Assembly: GCA_026873275.1 (NCBI GenBank)
Contig: JANTUC010000002.1
Coordinates: forward strand, 930,001-994,000
Direction of reading: 5' to 3'
DNA from: Pseudopithomyces maydicus
Taxonomy: Eukaryota > Ascomycota > Dothideomycetes > Pleosporales > Didymosphaeriaceae
Length of the DNA: 64,000 nucleotides
Numbering within the stretch: the first letter of the stretch is position 1; each line of letters opens with the position of its first letter. The translations under genes and the position numbers were made by a program. Positions 1 through 11,739 of this stretch are shown here, in pieces. Under the pieces are notes generated by a model. The model ran no database searches and was not told where the DNA came from. It saw nothing but the letters and a program-made list of their open reading frames with translations.

Positions 1-1044
1 TGTTGTCGTCGTTGTCGTTGTTGTGTATAGATGCATGGTAGATATTGAGTCTTCGCATCGCTCACCTTCACATCCCCTTTTTTCTTTCTCACCTAGATGG
101 GAGGGGTTGCTTCATCTCCCCCTCGGCCATCTATTTGTGATATACGCGTATACATATATCTGAGCATGTATTTGTTTTGGATACGGAACGAACGAACGAC
201 CGGGTTGGATTGGATTGGGTTGGGATCGATCCAGCTCGGTAAGGTGCAGTGCGGTGCGGTGCACTACCTACCTATTAACGATCTCTGGGAACTTGTTGTT
301 TGCATACCATACATACCATTCATTGCGCGGCGTTTTTGATTTTCCTTTGTGCGCTTTGCTTTTCAATTTTCTGGGAATTATCGGATGGGGAAAAAAGAAT
401 TGATTAGGGTGGAGACAGAGAGGAAGAGAGGGGATGGGATACTTCAAAGGGTGTATACTGGGGTTGATGGTGCGTACGTATGTATATACGACCAGCTGGG
501 AATGAAGTCGTTGAAGTTACATTTTGATCTGCATTTGGTGATGAAAGTGTGTGAAGACTCGGTGGGAAGGCGTCCGGGGTTGCATTTCTTGAAATGCAGG
601 GCTTTTCTGCTATGCAATCTTTACTCTATTGAAGGGGATTATCATTTAGATCAACGGACAGTTGTCCTGCTTGGGGACGCAGAGTCCTAACTTTTTGTGG
701 CGTGCAGGAGAAAGAACAATCTCATGATTCAACCAACACCTTGCCAGTGTTGCCAGTCGTGCGCGTAAATAGTACAGGAGCCCCAGCTCCGAAGTCCCCA
801 GGCCCTGGAGCAACAACCACATGATTCAACCAACGCTTGGGCACCTGTACACTTACTGTGGTCAATGTGCCTTCCATAGAAAAGTCAACCGTTCAGGCAT
901 ATATAAACAAAGCTCACGGAAACCACGAGCTTTCTGGTTCGCTCTTGCAACAAACCACTCTGGCATCAGATCTTTCTTGCACCCGATCGCTCTTTCTTGC
1001 ATCAAAACACCCTTCAGTCTGCATATCGAATTGCCAACGAAAAA
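1..1044. other. intergenic, no gene seen
   Basis: No open frame here has recognisable protein character. The start carries short GTT/GTC triplet runs (1-25) and G/T-rich low-complexity DNA near 195-260. The last part, about 890-1044, is probably promoter and 5' leader of the secreted-protein gene that follows. Confidence 0.6.
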
Positions 1045-2357
1045 ATGCTTCTCTTCCAGCTTGCCGTATACGCACTTGTCCAGCTTGCCGTGGGCCTGGT
1101 CCCGACTCCTCTAGGACACCGCCCTTCCTATGGGGTCATCCCCCGCGCAGATGATACAACATGGTGGGACAATGCGGTATCAAAAGGCTGTCTTCTGTAC
1201 GGTGCCATGTTCGCCTCGGATAAGGAGGCAGGAGCTTTGTTCAAACTATCGCGTAGTTCCGCCCAGAGCGAATTCTACGGCACAGGTAGGTTTTCAAATC
1301 AACCCGTGAGCGCACAGCCTCCAGGGCTCCTCAAATCAGGGGTTTAAACTCAAATACATTAATTGTATACTGCGTATCGTCAGCTTTATTCGCAATGATG
1401 AAGCTTCTATTCTTGTGTATACTTTCTAACAAACGATTTACAGACGATGTCTTCGATTGGGGTTACGAAGAGAACGACCCCGATAACCAGTGGCGGGACT
1501 TTAGTGGCAATCGTCTTGGCTTTGCACATGTACTACGCGCCCTTCAGGTATCTGACAAGGCGGAGAAGTATGGGGGTCAAGTTCACTGTGTTGAGATTAC
1601 TCATGGCGATCTACAATGGGAGTTGGATCCACCGGCAGAGCAAGTGCCGTTGGACAAGCAGACATATGATTTCAAGGGGAAGGAGTATAGAGTAAGTTCT
1701 TTCCAAGTGGGCACCAAAAGCCGCATAACATAGCTAATATTAATAGGTGACTGGTGCGTTCTTTCGGTTCGGAATAAACCCTAAAGATGGCGGTATGTGA
1801 CTTGACCGCATGCAGCTCTTACTGAAACACTAATCATGTAATAGTCATTATCGCCATGGAAAGGGAAACTCCTAGCTATTCTGGACAAGATCGCATGCCT
1901 CCAGTCAATGGAGCAGGTCTTCCTTCTCTGCGTCAATCATCAGACATTTTCTGGCCCTACTGGGCGAAATTCACAGCCGAGAATTCTAGCCCTATCCGCG
2001 GGATCCGCTATTTTCTCGTCTCTGAGGTCACGAATGCAGAATCACAGAGCATCATCCACCAAGCCTTAGAAAAGACGAAAAATAGTCTAGGGCCATGGCC
2101 GGGTACGAGCTTTGAGTATGACAAGCATCAGGCGGAATTCACGGCATTGCTAGGTATGTTGAATGTTGATGTCCGGAAGTACTAAATTGACTTTGGGAAT
2201 CACTAACGATCGATCAGGAACGCCGAACTCCAAGTTTGTTAGCTATTTTCTGATTCAACACAAGTCTCAGCTGGGCAACATGCACGTTTCGAAGATAACG
2301 GTTTTCCATGGGGATACGTGGAGCAAGAATCCTTGCCTTCTCTTTGAGGTTGTCTAA
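1045..2357 (+). CDS. secreted protein of unknown function, 5 exons
   Basis: I do not recognise a family. The exons 1045-1285, 1444-1691, 1747-1792, 1845-2153 and 2218-2357 join in phase to 327 residues, and every intron has a GT(A/R) donor and an AG acceptor. The protein starts MLLFQLAVYALVQLAVG, a hydrophobic signal peptide, so it is probably secreted. The body is acidic and aromatic-rich (a WWDNAV motif follows the signal region), with no membrane segment and few cysteines, ending in a short conserved-looking segment with FHGDTW. The ATG at 1045 was chosen because it puts the hydrophobic segment at the very N-terminus; an in-frame codon at 997 would bury it. The clean five-exon phase fit is the main evidence that it is a real gene. 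An effector-like or enzyme role cannot be told from sequence alone. Confidence 0.75.
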
Positions 2358-5069
2358 GCTCCGAGTGGAAGGAATGACTCGATAGTATTTACAAGGGCAC
2401 CTAGAAACGTCTGATAAGAGAAAATACAAAATCCGCCCCAGAGGCGTGTTTATATACCTGGAATACTTATATTTTTCTTGGTCCACATCGTGCTCTCGTT
2501 CCTCCTTAGGTCACCTCCCTAGGTCACCTCCCTTTCGCCCCGGCTGTCACCACCATCTGAGCCGGCGTTCATTCATCGTCCTTTCCCTCGTATAATCTTG
2601 CACATTTCTTTATACATTGTCCAATGAAGCTTTCAGCGCTTAACGAATTTCTTGCCCCTCCAGTCTCTGCGGTCTGACTCGTGGTAGTTGCGCTGTCAAT
2701 GACGCGGTGGTCATTCCCTACTGTATTTTAATTCTAATCGCTGTATCGCAGCAATTACATCCCTTAGCAATAATCGAAAAGGCTACAGTGATACCAGTTT
2801 GTCTGCTGGGGAGAGGTTAATGTACGATGAGAAAGGAGGGTTGTCGCCATCGTACATGGAAAGGTGTCACAATCGGAGAATCTTCAGCATCTAGAACGGG
2901 AGGAAGGTCGAGATAGTCATCGAATCTCGTGGATTGAGACGGCTTAATCGATCTAGATCCGAGTGGCGTCATCTGCCTTACCGTTCGTAAGAAAGTCTGA
3001 GAGTGGCGATGATACGTTGCTCTTTATGAACACCTGTTCTCTCACATACGATCTCGATATTTACCGGTCACTTTGCTCTTTTATATCTAGGCAAAAGAAG
3101 AGAAATCTTCAGCTTCTCGATTAATTTTTAGGCTGGCAAAATTTCTGTTCGCAATCTCAGCTGACAAAAATTCAGGTTGTATGTCATTGGATGACTTAAT
3201 ACTATTGTTTGGGTATTTGATTGTATATTTCCTGTCCTCAGGACTTAAGGAGCTGCTTAGTTGCTCAATGAAGAAAGAAAAAAATATCATGCGCCAGCGG
3301 GCTGAGCGTGCTGAAGCATACTTAGGTGGAAACGGCCACGTCACACGTGCCGACATCAAAGAGGCGGCAAAAGATGTTAGGAGCTGGATTCATGGCTGCA
3401 TCCAGATTGCTGTCGTCGAAATCGTCTATGGTTTTAGTGAGTTTCTTCCCATCATCACCCGATATAGTTTCAAGCATGCTACGAAGCAAGTAACACATCT
3501 ATATCTGTGGGTGCCTCTTTTTTGCATGGCGTTGCTGGTGGGTTGTGAGGTCAATATAGAAGCGAATCGAGGCGGAAAAGGATATATTACTAGTGCAGGG
3601 GTATACAAGAGAAGATGGTAGCATGTATACGGATCGTGAGCCAGGCTTTAGATACCACATTTGAATTAACTGGGTCCTGAGCTCGTATGAATGTAATGCG
3701 GAAGCGAAATCTTTTTGCATATGTTGGAGGTTCATGATTAGTTCGAAGCTCGCACAAGCATACAAAAGATTTACCCATGGGGATGTCTACAGTAGGTTCG
3801 GTTCGGATCTCTTGCCGAGTGTGGGCCGTGGAAAAGCTAGCACACGGCTATGGATGACTTTCAAACTAGGCTGTACCGCCAGCTGGCTAGACGTGCTCGG
3901 CGATGATCGGATTCTCAGACCATCGGCAGTCCCAGATACCTACTACTGTAGAGACCCACACCCCTTGTTGAGGAACGAGGGCCTTAAGCAGGTGCTGTGG
4001 CACACGGCTAGTCCTAGTAGGGTAATAAGTAGCCAATGACGAGCAATCGATGACATGAACAAGACAGCCAAGGCCAGAAACCTACCCCTGTACCACAATA
4101 GAACAACTATTTTATTTTGAGCATTTTATTCGCACGAGAAGCAAATGCCGACAAATTGTGTAGTCTTTGCGTGCATTAACTTTTGAAAAAACTCAGCTCT
4201 ACATCACTTCTGTAAATATATATCGATTTGCTCTTAGGACGTTTGACAGAAGAAGCAACTGATAGGGTGTAACAAAGAGCGATAAACGTCTACAGTACTA
4301 GGTATACAGTAGTTACATTCTTGGACAGGCGGGACTTTGTTGCGTTGTGGGTCCTGACACAGCCTGATCGGCCCGTGATTGAGATCAACAAGTATCCACT
4401 GGGCCTGAATCCCAGCTGTCTGGATATACGATCGTCCTCCCCACCTTCTCCGCGGATGACATGCTATTCTCGGAGACCAGAGAGATTCTGTAGCGAAATT
4501 CTTGAAAATCGCGACCTCACCCGAGCTTTTCTTATTGAGGCCTCGCAAAGACATGCTGTAATTTTCGGTCACCCATGAGCGTAGGATCAGGAAACTGTTC
4601 CGAAAATTGTCTCAAGCGTGCTCGTACATCTCAAAAAAGATATAGATATACTATTATGTGGAATACCCGACCTTTGATGACTCGTGCAAGTTCAGCATCC
4701 CGGGGCAAGTCCAGCAGGCATACCCCACAATAAAGTAACCACCATTAGGGGCTCTCGCCAATTACAACCATAAACGTAACACCAGAAGCACAATGTAAGG
4801 ACGAGACGAGAGACGGCGCAATGACATCCGCGCTCCCCGAAGCGCGGTGCCAAAAATGTCAAACCTTATGGCTTTCGCGAGCTTTTAGGATGGGGGGCCC
4901 TGTCATAGATGTAGGGGAAGTACTGACCATCTTCTCAAGGCCATCATAGAAGCAATCCACCCTTATATTTGAAGGGTAATCGCGCACAGTATGGATCTGG
5001 ATTCCCAGGCTCGGTGAACAGATCAAGACGCTTGAGCGGCGTCTATATCGCGTAGACAATTCCGGAAAA
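2358..5069. other. long gene-poor stretch
   Basis: Apart from the doubtful frame at 3181-3621, I see no gene in these 2.7 kb. A 14-base unit (taggtcacctccct) is directly repeated at about 2508-2532. The remainder is ordinary mixed sequence with scattered stops in all frames. Confidence 0.5.
3181..3621 (+). CDS. doubtful small membrane-protein frame
   Basis: A 146-codon open frame starts at ATG 3181. It has three hydrophobic stretches (about residues 5-25, 75-97 and 104-124) around a charged middle section rich in Lys, Arg and Glu. No family is recognised and there are no obvious introns. Length and hydrophobic pattern are only slightly better than chance, so it could be a non-coding frame. 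It is listed because it is the only plausible coding segment in the 2.7 kb gap. Confidence 0.2.
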   Translation: MSLDDLILLFGYLIVYFLSSGLKELLSCSMKKEKNIMRQRAERAEAYLGGNGHVTRADIKEAAKDVRSWIHGCIQIAVVEIVYGFSEFLPIITRYSFKHATKQVTHLYLWVPLFCMALLVGCEVNIEANRGGKGYITSAGVYKRRW

Positions 5070-6403
5070 ATGGTACGTGGGATTTTCGATACCGACAGAT
5101 TATCTGATTGACTAACGATATTTCAGAGTGGTATTGTAGATCCCGGAGGCCAGGTTAGTGTAGGCGTTGCTCATCGATCGAAACTCTCTTACTCACAGGC
5201 TGAAGTTCCCGCCTGGATTCCTCAACGAGACGCGAGCACCGCAGATCGTTGGCGGCAATGTCGCTGTACAGGTCCTTGGCAGTCTCATATTCTTTGCCCG
5301 CGTATACTCGCGCCTTTTCTTGATCGGGCATTGGAAGTGTGAAGACTGGGCTCTACTGGCTGCCTGGGTGAGTGAAATATCTCCAACACGGTGTTATTGG
5401 CTTTACTGACACAAACAACCAGCTATTGGCCACAGGATACTCTATCTGTCAATATGGCCAGGTTGCCCACGGATCTGGACGCCACCTTGCAGCCACGCCG
5501 AGCATGAACGACGCCATCACAAGCCAGAAATACGCCTACGCAGCACAAGTCTTCCTTATTGTCGGGATTCCTATGCCAAAAATCAGCATGTGCTTGTCTT
5601 ACCTACGAATCTTCTTTTCGGACGTAATCGGTCGACGCCTCATATATGGTCTATTGACGGTACTGGTGTTGACAATTGTTCCGTTCTTGATTGAGAGCTT
5701 CTTCACATGTCAGCCTTTGGAACTCTATTGGAAGGAGCTACGTCCATCGGATAAATGTCTCCAAGACGGGGCTGTTTTATACGTCCACGGCAGCATCAAC
5801 CTGGCAGTCGATATTGCGCTGATGTGTATTCTTATTCCAAGGATACTAGGCCTGAAGCTGAATGACCGACAAAAGTGGGCATTGGTGGGTATTGTGCTTG
5901 TAGGCGGTTTGGCAGTGATGGCAGGCATCATAAGGATGGTCCGGGTCGGCAAAACACTGAACAAGGCATACAGCAGCACGGAACGTTTCGACCCGCCGTG
6001 GGATATGTACGACGTCTCTATCTGGACTTCGACGGAAATTTATGTGACGTTGATTTGTGCGTCCTCCCCAGGGGTAAAGCCGCTCATCAGTCGGCTGCTA
6101 CCTAGTTTGCTCGGTACCACATTGCGCAGCCGAACGGGAACTACTGGTGGGCGTTCAAATACAATAGAGATGAACTCGAAGATGAAAAGAACGACTATGG
6201 GGACACGACACTCTGTGCTCAAGACCAATAGTACGCTGAACCTCACAGCGGCGCATGGCCCCTACTCAGAGATCCACAGCCTCGGAAAGCATGATGAAGA
6301 GAGTCTGGACGGCAAAAGTGACATTGAAGATGGACTAACGCCTGGTAGAGAAGGCATTTTGAAGAACACAGAGGTGGTCATAACATCAGAAGAACGAGTA
6401 TGA
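5070..6403 (+). CDS. fungal rhodopsin-like 7TM membrane protein
   Basis: This is a member of the large fungal family of integral membrane proteins with a rhodopsin-like domain (PTH11/SAT4-like region), whose molecular functions are mostly unknown. Exons 5070-5072, 5127-5153, 5206-5367 and 5423-6403 give 390 residues in phase; the first exon is only the ATG. Family hallmarks seen are PPGFLNETRAPQIVGG before TM1, W-K-C-E-D-W after TM2, a Cys-rich loop (FFTCQPLELYW...CLQDG) and the D-M-Y-D/W-x-x-x-E-I-Y pattern before TM7. After about residue 300 follows a hydrophilic, Ser/Thr-rich, presumably cytoplasmic tail. It lies upstream of a phosphatase and resembles the reverse-strand gene at 9273-10642. 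Receptor or signalling function is family speculation, not shown here. Confidence 0.85.
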
Positions 6404-6905
6404 GGGCGGCATAAATATATGTACAAGTCTTCTCACTTATATATGTAACTAGAAATTAAATGCTCGCTCAGAACGACAGCATTCGGGAAAGATGTATGTT
6501 GAAGTCTGAACGTTTGAAAATTGTGAAGAGCAAGCACTACCTAGGTGGACGGGAAGAGTTGGTACCACATACGTCATTATTACCTAGGTACCATGCCCCG
6601 TCTCCGCTCCCTCTACACCTGTAGTCGTATTACTCGACCATGTTTGACCACGTGCGTGAGAACTGGTTCCGGGGCTCGAATAGCACACGCGTCCCTCGCA
6701 GCCTCGTTCGCATTGGGCTTTCTTCACGCATGCATGGGGCTGTTCCCCTCGATTTGATAGGTCGCAGAGTTATCCATGATTACCACCATGCGCTGCTCAT
6801 CGCAGCATATAAAGCAGCCCTTCCTGCTTGGCTATTTCTGGGCAAAAGCTTGTGTATAGGCCAAATTTGATCAATAAAGATAGAGAGGTAGCGATTACAA
6901 CCACC
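6404..6905. other. intergenic, promoter of phosphatase
   Basis: No gene seen. A TATA-like element (catataaagc, about 6806-6815) lies roughly 95 bases before the phosphatase ATG, and a CACC-rich leader directly precedes it. Confidence 0.4.
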
Positions 6906-8808
6906 ATGCGTTGCACGATCGGGCGCTTGATCGCCGCTTTGGCCTGTACTCGGCTGTCTACTGCCGCACCTACAACAACCTTTTCAGCTGCACGATATGC
7001 GGGCTCGAAAATCGCAGATACATACCCACCAGCCGATAGTACGTAGATATGATTCCCCGATACATCTCTCCCTGCACGAACACTTAGTATGTATAGCTAC
7101 GGTCAATTCATTCTTGTTCCCCCCGGAAAGTGTCGTCGGTTTCCCCGGACCCACCTCTACAGGCCTCCAAGCAGCAGCTATTCAGACTGCCCCCGCGTAC
7201 CCCTATAATGAGGGTAACACGTTTCAATTTCCCCTCGTCAATCCTCAGCCGCACGGAAGTGATATAGGGTCTACTTTCGAGATTGCCAAATACATGGGCA
7301 ACCTTTCGCCCTGGTATTCTCTACGCTCTGCAGACTATGGCCTGCCCGACGCGAGCCCTTTGGTTCCAGAGGGCTGCGACATTACCCAATTGCATCTACT
7401 CTACCGTCACGGTGCACGTTATCCGACGAGTGATGCAGCGCCTCCGGTATTTGCCCAAAAGCTTGCAAATGCTACAAACTTCACCGTGAGTGGAGAACTT
7501 GCTTTTCTCGCCAACTGGACGTACAAACTCGGGAATGAGCTTCTCACACCATTCGGACGCAGTCAAAACTTTCTCCTTGGTGTCGCTTATCGCGAGTTGT
7601 ATGGCCATTTGTTGAACAACTTCACAGAATCAGGGACGCTGCCTGTGTTTCGTACTCAATCCCAGGACCGCATGGTAAAGACTGCCGAGAATTTCGCTGC
7701 CGGGTTCTTCGGCGTCCCCGAATACTTGGATCAGGTCAGCATTGAAATACTTGTTGAAAATGCCACCGTAAATAACTCCGGGGCTCCGTATGATGTCTGT
7801 CCAAATTCAAATGTCAAAAGTCGGGGTAGCATTGGTAGTGCTCTTGCTGCCGAGTTTGCTAGCAGCGCTTTCAATGCAACTACTGCTCGCCTACAATCGC
7901 AGGTAAGCCAAATACCAGATCTGATTACTAGGTCAGGAGCCAGTCTGTGTATGCTCACACAACTAGGCTCAAGGAATCAACTTCACCTCAACTGATATAA
8001 TTGCCATGCTTCAGCTATGCTCATATGAGACATATGCGCTCGGGTACTCTGCCTTCTGTGATTTGTTCAGTCAGGAAGACTTCCTGAATTACGAATACTA
8101 CTATGATTTGGTGAGGCTTTGCCATACTGTATTGCAATCGTGTCCTGAGTGGATTACTAACTCTGTCAAGTCATTTTATTACAACAACGGACCTGGCTCC
8201 CCAGTTTCAGCTGCTCAAGGAAAAGGCTATCTTGACGAGTACATCGCGCGGTTGACAGGAACATACCCGCAAGCCAATTCAGCCCTCAACGAAACCTTCG
8301 ACAATACATCGACCTACTTCCCCCTCAACCAATCAATTTATGCTGACGCAACGCATGAAGTTGTTGTTCTTGATACTTTGACAGCATTTAATCTGACGGC
8401 GCTATTCAGTGGCCCTCCTTTGAGTGCCGCCGGCAATCGAGGCCAAAACAGCTTTGTGGCTAGCAAAATCGTTCCATTCGCTACCCACTTCACAACTCAA
8501 GTCCTGTCTTGTCAAGCTTATCAACCAACAAAACAAATCCGTTTTATTGTGTAAGCCATTCTATTTTTCCTTCTGGGCACCTGCACTGTCCTCGGTCGTA
8601 TCTGACATTTCTCAACAGTAATGACGCTGTCATACCTATTGATAATTACCCTGGCTGTCCTGCAGACCCTAACGGTCTCTGCTCTTTTGAAAATGTTATT
8701 CAAGTCTTGAAAAACCGAAGCGCTGAGATCGATTTTGATTACGACTGTTTCGCCAACTATACTGCAGCACCAGGCCTAGATTATAACGGGCGTGCACCGA
8801 GAGATTAA
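6906..8808 (+). CDS. secreted histidine acid phosphatase (phytase family)
   Basis: This is a branch-2 histidine acid phosphatase, the group that contains fungal phytases and hydrolyses phosphomonoesters outside the cell. Exons 6906-7038, 7097-7902, 7967-8110, 8171-8550 and 8619-8808 join in phase to 550 residues. Evidence: an N-terminal signal peptide (MRCTIGRLIAALACTRLSTA), the catalytic RHGARYPT motif (nucleophile His), several N-x-S/T glycosylation sites, and paired cysteines near the end (GCPADPNGLC). At the place of the usual C-terminal HD proton-donor motif the protein has T-H-E, so Glu may replace Asp, as in the MINPP-type enzymes. The first acceptor (7096) was chosen because it alone keeps phase with the catalytic exon. 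True substrate (phytate or another phosphoester) cannot be told. Confidence 0.88.
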
Positions 8809-9272
8809 AAAACATTTTCTTTAAGCTTTTCTAGTATGTTCAGGATATCAATGGTGGAAGGTAATATTGTTCATGCGAAGCTTTTGCGCATAAAGCTAAT
8901 GGCCGACTAAATATATACATATGGAAGCCCTTACCTATCGCTGGGAAAGGACATCACCATAAACAAAGAATAATTCCCATTATTTATTAAGGGAGGACTC
9001 ATGAACAGGTATATATAACACTGTTGAGCTTTCTCGTGTAAGGAGAAATATTCTTGGAGGGTTGTGCCACAGAATTGGAACATGAGTAAATTGCACGGAG
9101 ATATAGTCCAGAATTCTACTCACACATAAGGTTACTGTAGATACACGTGATTAATAACAAGGGTATAAGTAATTTCATAAATCTAGCTTCTTTGTACTTC
9201 GTATAACTCGTGAATACATTAATCGTACTTGAATCCGACATGACATATTGCAGTCAGCGGTTCGTCCTTCAC
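8809..9272. other. convergent intergenic spacer
   Basis: AT-rich 3' flank between the phosphatase and the reverse-strand 7TM gene. No gene is seen. Confidence 0.5.
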
Positions 9273-10642
9273 CTAGTCCACGTCTAAATTTTTCGAAATA
9301 CTGATCTCCTTAGACGATACGTCTAAAATTTCTATCGAGTTTGGATATTGATTCATCTCGTCCGCTTCATGAGACTCAACATTTGTGCTCATCTTCGAAT
9401 CCTTCCGTGACATGGAATCCCGCTTCGAGGGGACTCGTAAGTCCGTCCCTCCTATGCTCTGAAATGCTATGCCTTCTTCAAGCCCACGTTCCGAGGGACC
9501 AGGACTAGGAAAAATCTGCGATGTTCGGTCTCGAAGCCTGGATAAAAGACGAGAGATCCATGTATCCGAAAAGATGGGCCGGAGAACGGGTAGACAGCAG
9601 CCAATGAGGGCAGCGCTGGTTTCGATCAGACACCACATGACGACTTTGGTGTTCTCTCGTAGGAGGTTTGTATGTCCGCGTCTAGTATCTAACGGCCTGT
9701 CAGCAACGTGTTTGATAGTTAGAATCTGGAGCGAATGGTACCATATGCGTCTTGCCACATGATATAAACGCGTGCCGCAGCAGCACCGGTAGACAGCAAG
9801 CCCAGAGCAAATACACCAACGATCTGCACCTTCCTCCATGCAGAGAAATTCATCTTCCATATCATGACGAGGGGCGCGACAAGGACCAAGACGTCGAGAA
9901 ATAAATCGGAGAAACACAAGGCCACGTTGGCCCCACCAGTGTCATCGCAGTACTTCTTTATGGTTTGAACGGTAGTCCAGTATGCCCACGATCTCGTTCC
10001 GCACTGAAAAATGCTGGCAAAGAAAAAGGCGACAGCCCACACAATCAGGATCACGCACAATCCGATGGAATAATAATGGAAGAATCTACTGATGTGGAAG
10101 ACGCGTCGGTACAAAAATATGACACTGAGTTTTATTGGCGCCAGCGCCACGACCGTTACAATGGGAACGATCCACGAGTACTGATCGGCGCTGTCAGTAT
10201 ACCAAACCAGGTTGCTGGGAACGGGGAAAGAAGTCGAACCTCAACGTTTGGGCCTTCTCTCCACGATCTCACCAGACCGCCTGTTATGGGGTCCATATTG
10301 GAGTTGCGACCAAAAAGACCTCGTCTGTTGCCTTTTGAGCGAGTTAGAAGCGACGTTGAAGTACCCACCTGCATGTATTGACGACATGAGGCTTCCGAGG
10401 TTCACTTACCATCGAGGATCACACCCGCCACGCCCCAAAGGCCAAGCTTCCACCGATGATCAGGATCATTAGATGCAGATGCAGGGCGCAGAACTCACCA
10501 AACCAGCGAGTGCAGTCCAGTCGTCCACACCGAGTTGCTGCTTCTTCACACTCCGCACATAGTAGCGAGCGCCGACGGCGAGGGTTGATAGCGCCGGCAA
10601 CAGAGTGCAAAGCACATAGAGACCCGCAGGGCTGGTCGACAT
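9273..10642 (-). CDS. fungal rhodopsin-like 7TM membrane protein
   Basis: Second member of the fungal rhodopsin-like integral membrane family in this window. Exons readable with confidence are 10499-10642 (MSTSPAGLYVLC..., ending in the V-D-D-W-T-A-L motif), 10410-10446, one starting at 10368, a long exon containing A-P-I-K-L-S-V-I-F-L-Y-R-R-V-F up to about 9761, and the last exon from about 9716 to the stop at 9273. An intron of about 45 bases (ctaac branch) precedes the last exon, which holds the typical W-C-L-I-E-T-S-A-A-L-I-G-C-C-L-P-V-L-R-P TM7 region and a charged tail. The splice pattern between 10150 and 10368 is not resolved. The start could also be the Met at 10663. Function is unknown. 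It is related to, but clearly diverged from, the copy at 5070-6403. Confidence 0.75.
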
Positions 10643-11739
10643 AACAGAGCTCTGTGCTCGCAAACGTGCGAATTGTCAGGGTGCAGCTGTGCCAGGCGAG
10701 TGCGTACGCGCGGGCACCTTGCGGTGTCCGAGGAGTTTATCTAGTACAGTAGACTAGCTTCAGCATCTAACATGGCGCACGCAACAGAGGTAAACGAGGC
10801 AGGATAAGGGCTTCGGTGGCAAGTTTTCGTGTTGGAGCTCTCCCACTTCTGACCGCCTCCAACACGCGGTAGGATGCTGGCCCATGGCCCATTGCGGGGC
10901 GCCACGCTGCCAACCAACCGTTATCTGACGCTCCAGCGCAAAGAAATGCTCAGGCGCGCTGTCGAACCGTCGATGGTGGCGCGGGCCCGCGATCGCCTGC
11001 ATACAGGTGTCGCACGTACGCTTGACTGCAAATGTACATTGGTCTGGATACTGCGCCGCACAATTGGTGGACTGGATCATCTGAGCGTTGAGATGGCCCC
11101 CAAACGCCCCGGGAGGATGGTTAAGGATTGAACCGAGAATCCCACATGGCTGGGCAACGATGATCGGCGATCTCGCACGCGAAGTGTAGACCCTCAGGAC
11201 AATCTCAGGGTCTTCAGGGTCCAGCGGATCATCTCCATTCCTTGAGTACCGGTATGTACCTACATCTCTCCGTCAAAAGTGGAAAACCTATAAACAGGTG
11301 TGGTGCGGCTGAGCTGACATTGCCCAGGTGGGTGGTAAGGCACGTGCCATCTATTTGTCTAGTCTATTGGTCTAATGCTGATTATATGAACATTAATGAA
11401 CATGGAAACGCCTTCAGTCAGTCCACCCTAGAGTCCGTTCACAGCGGCGTCCCCGCCATGCAAATGCTGTTCGACAAATGAAAGCCTCTAAACCCCAGAT
11501 CCTACGCGAAAACGATGCAACTCTGGAACGCAATAAATAAGAAAAAGGCCGCCAACTCGTCTATATCCCCAATGCAGAACGCTCAAATGCCGAAGTAGGG
11601 ACTGGGAATGCAGAGGTAAATCGGAATCAGAGCCGGTGGTGTGGCGTCATGGCTATGTACGATGTTTTGGCGACATGTTGCGTAACGTTGAACTTCGATG
11701 ACAGTGACCTGTTCACCGCTTTGTATACAAATATTGTAT
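10643..11739. other. intergenic between 7TM gene and peptide precursor
   Basis: About 1.1 kb with no credible gene. It holds the promoter of the reverse-strand 7TM gene and the 3' flank of the repeat precursor gene. GC content is higher in 10750-11250. Confidence 0.5.
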
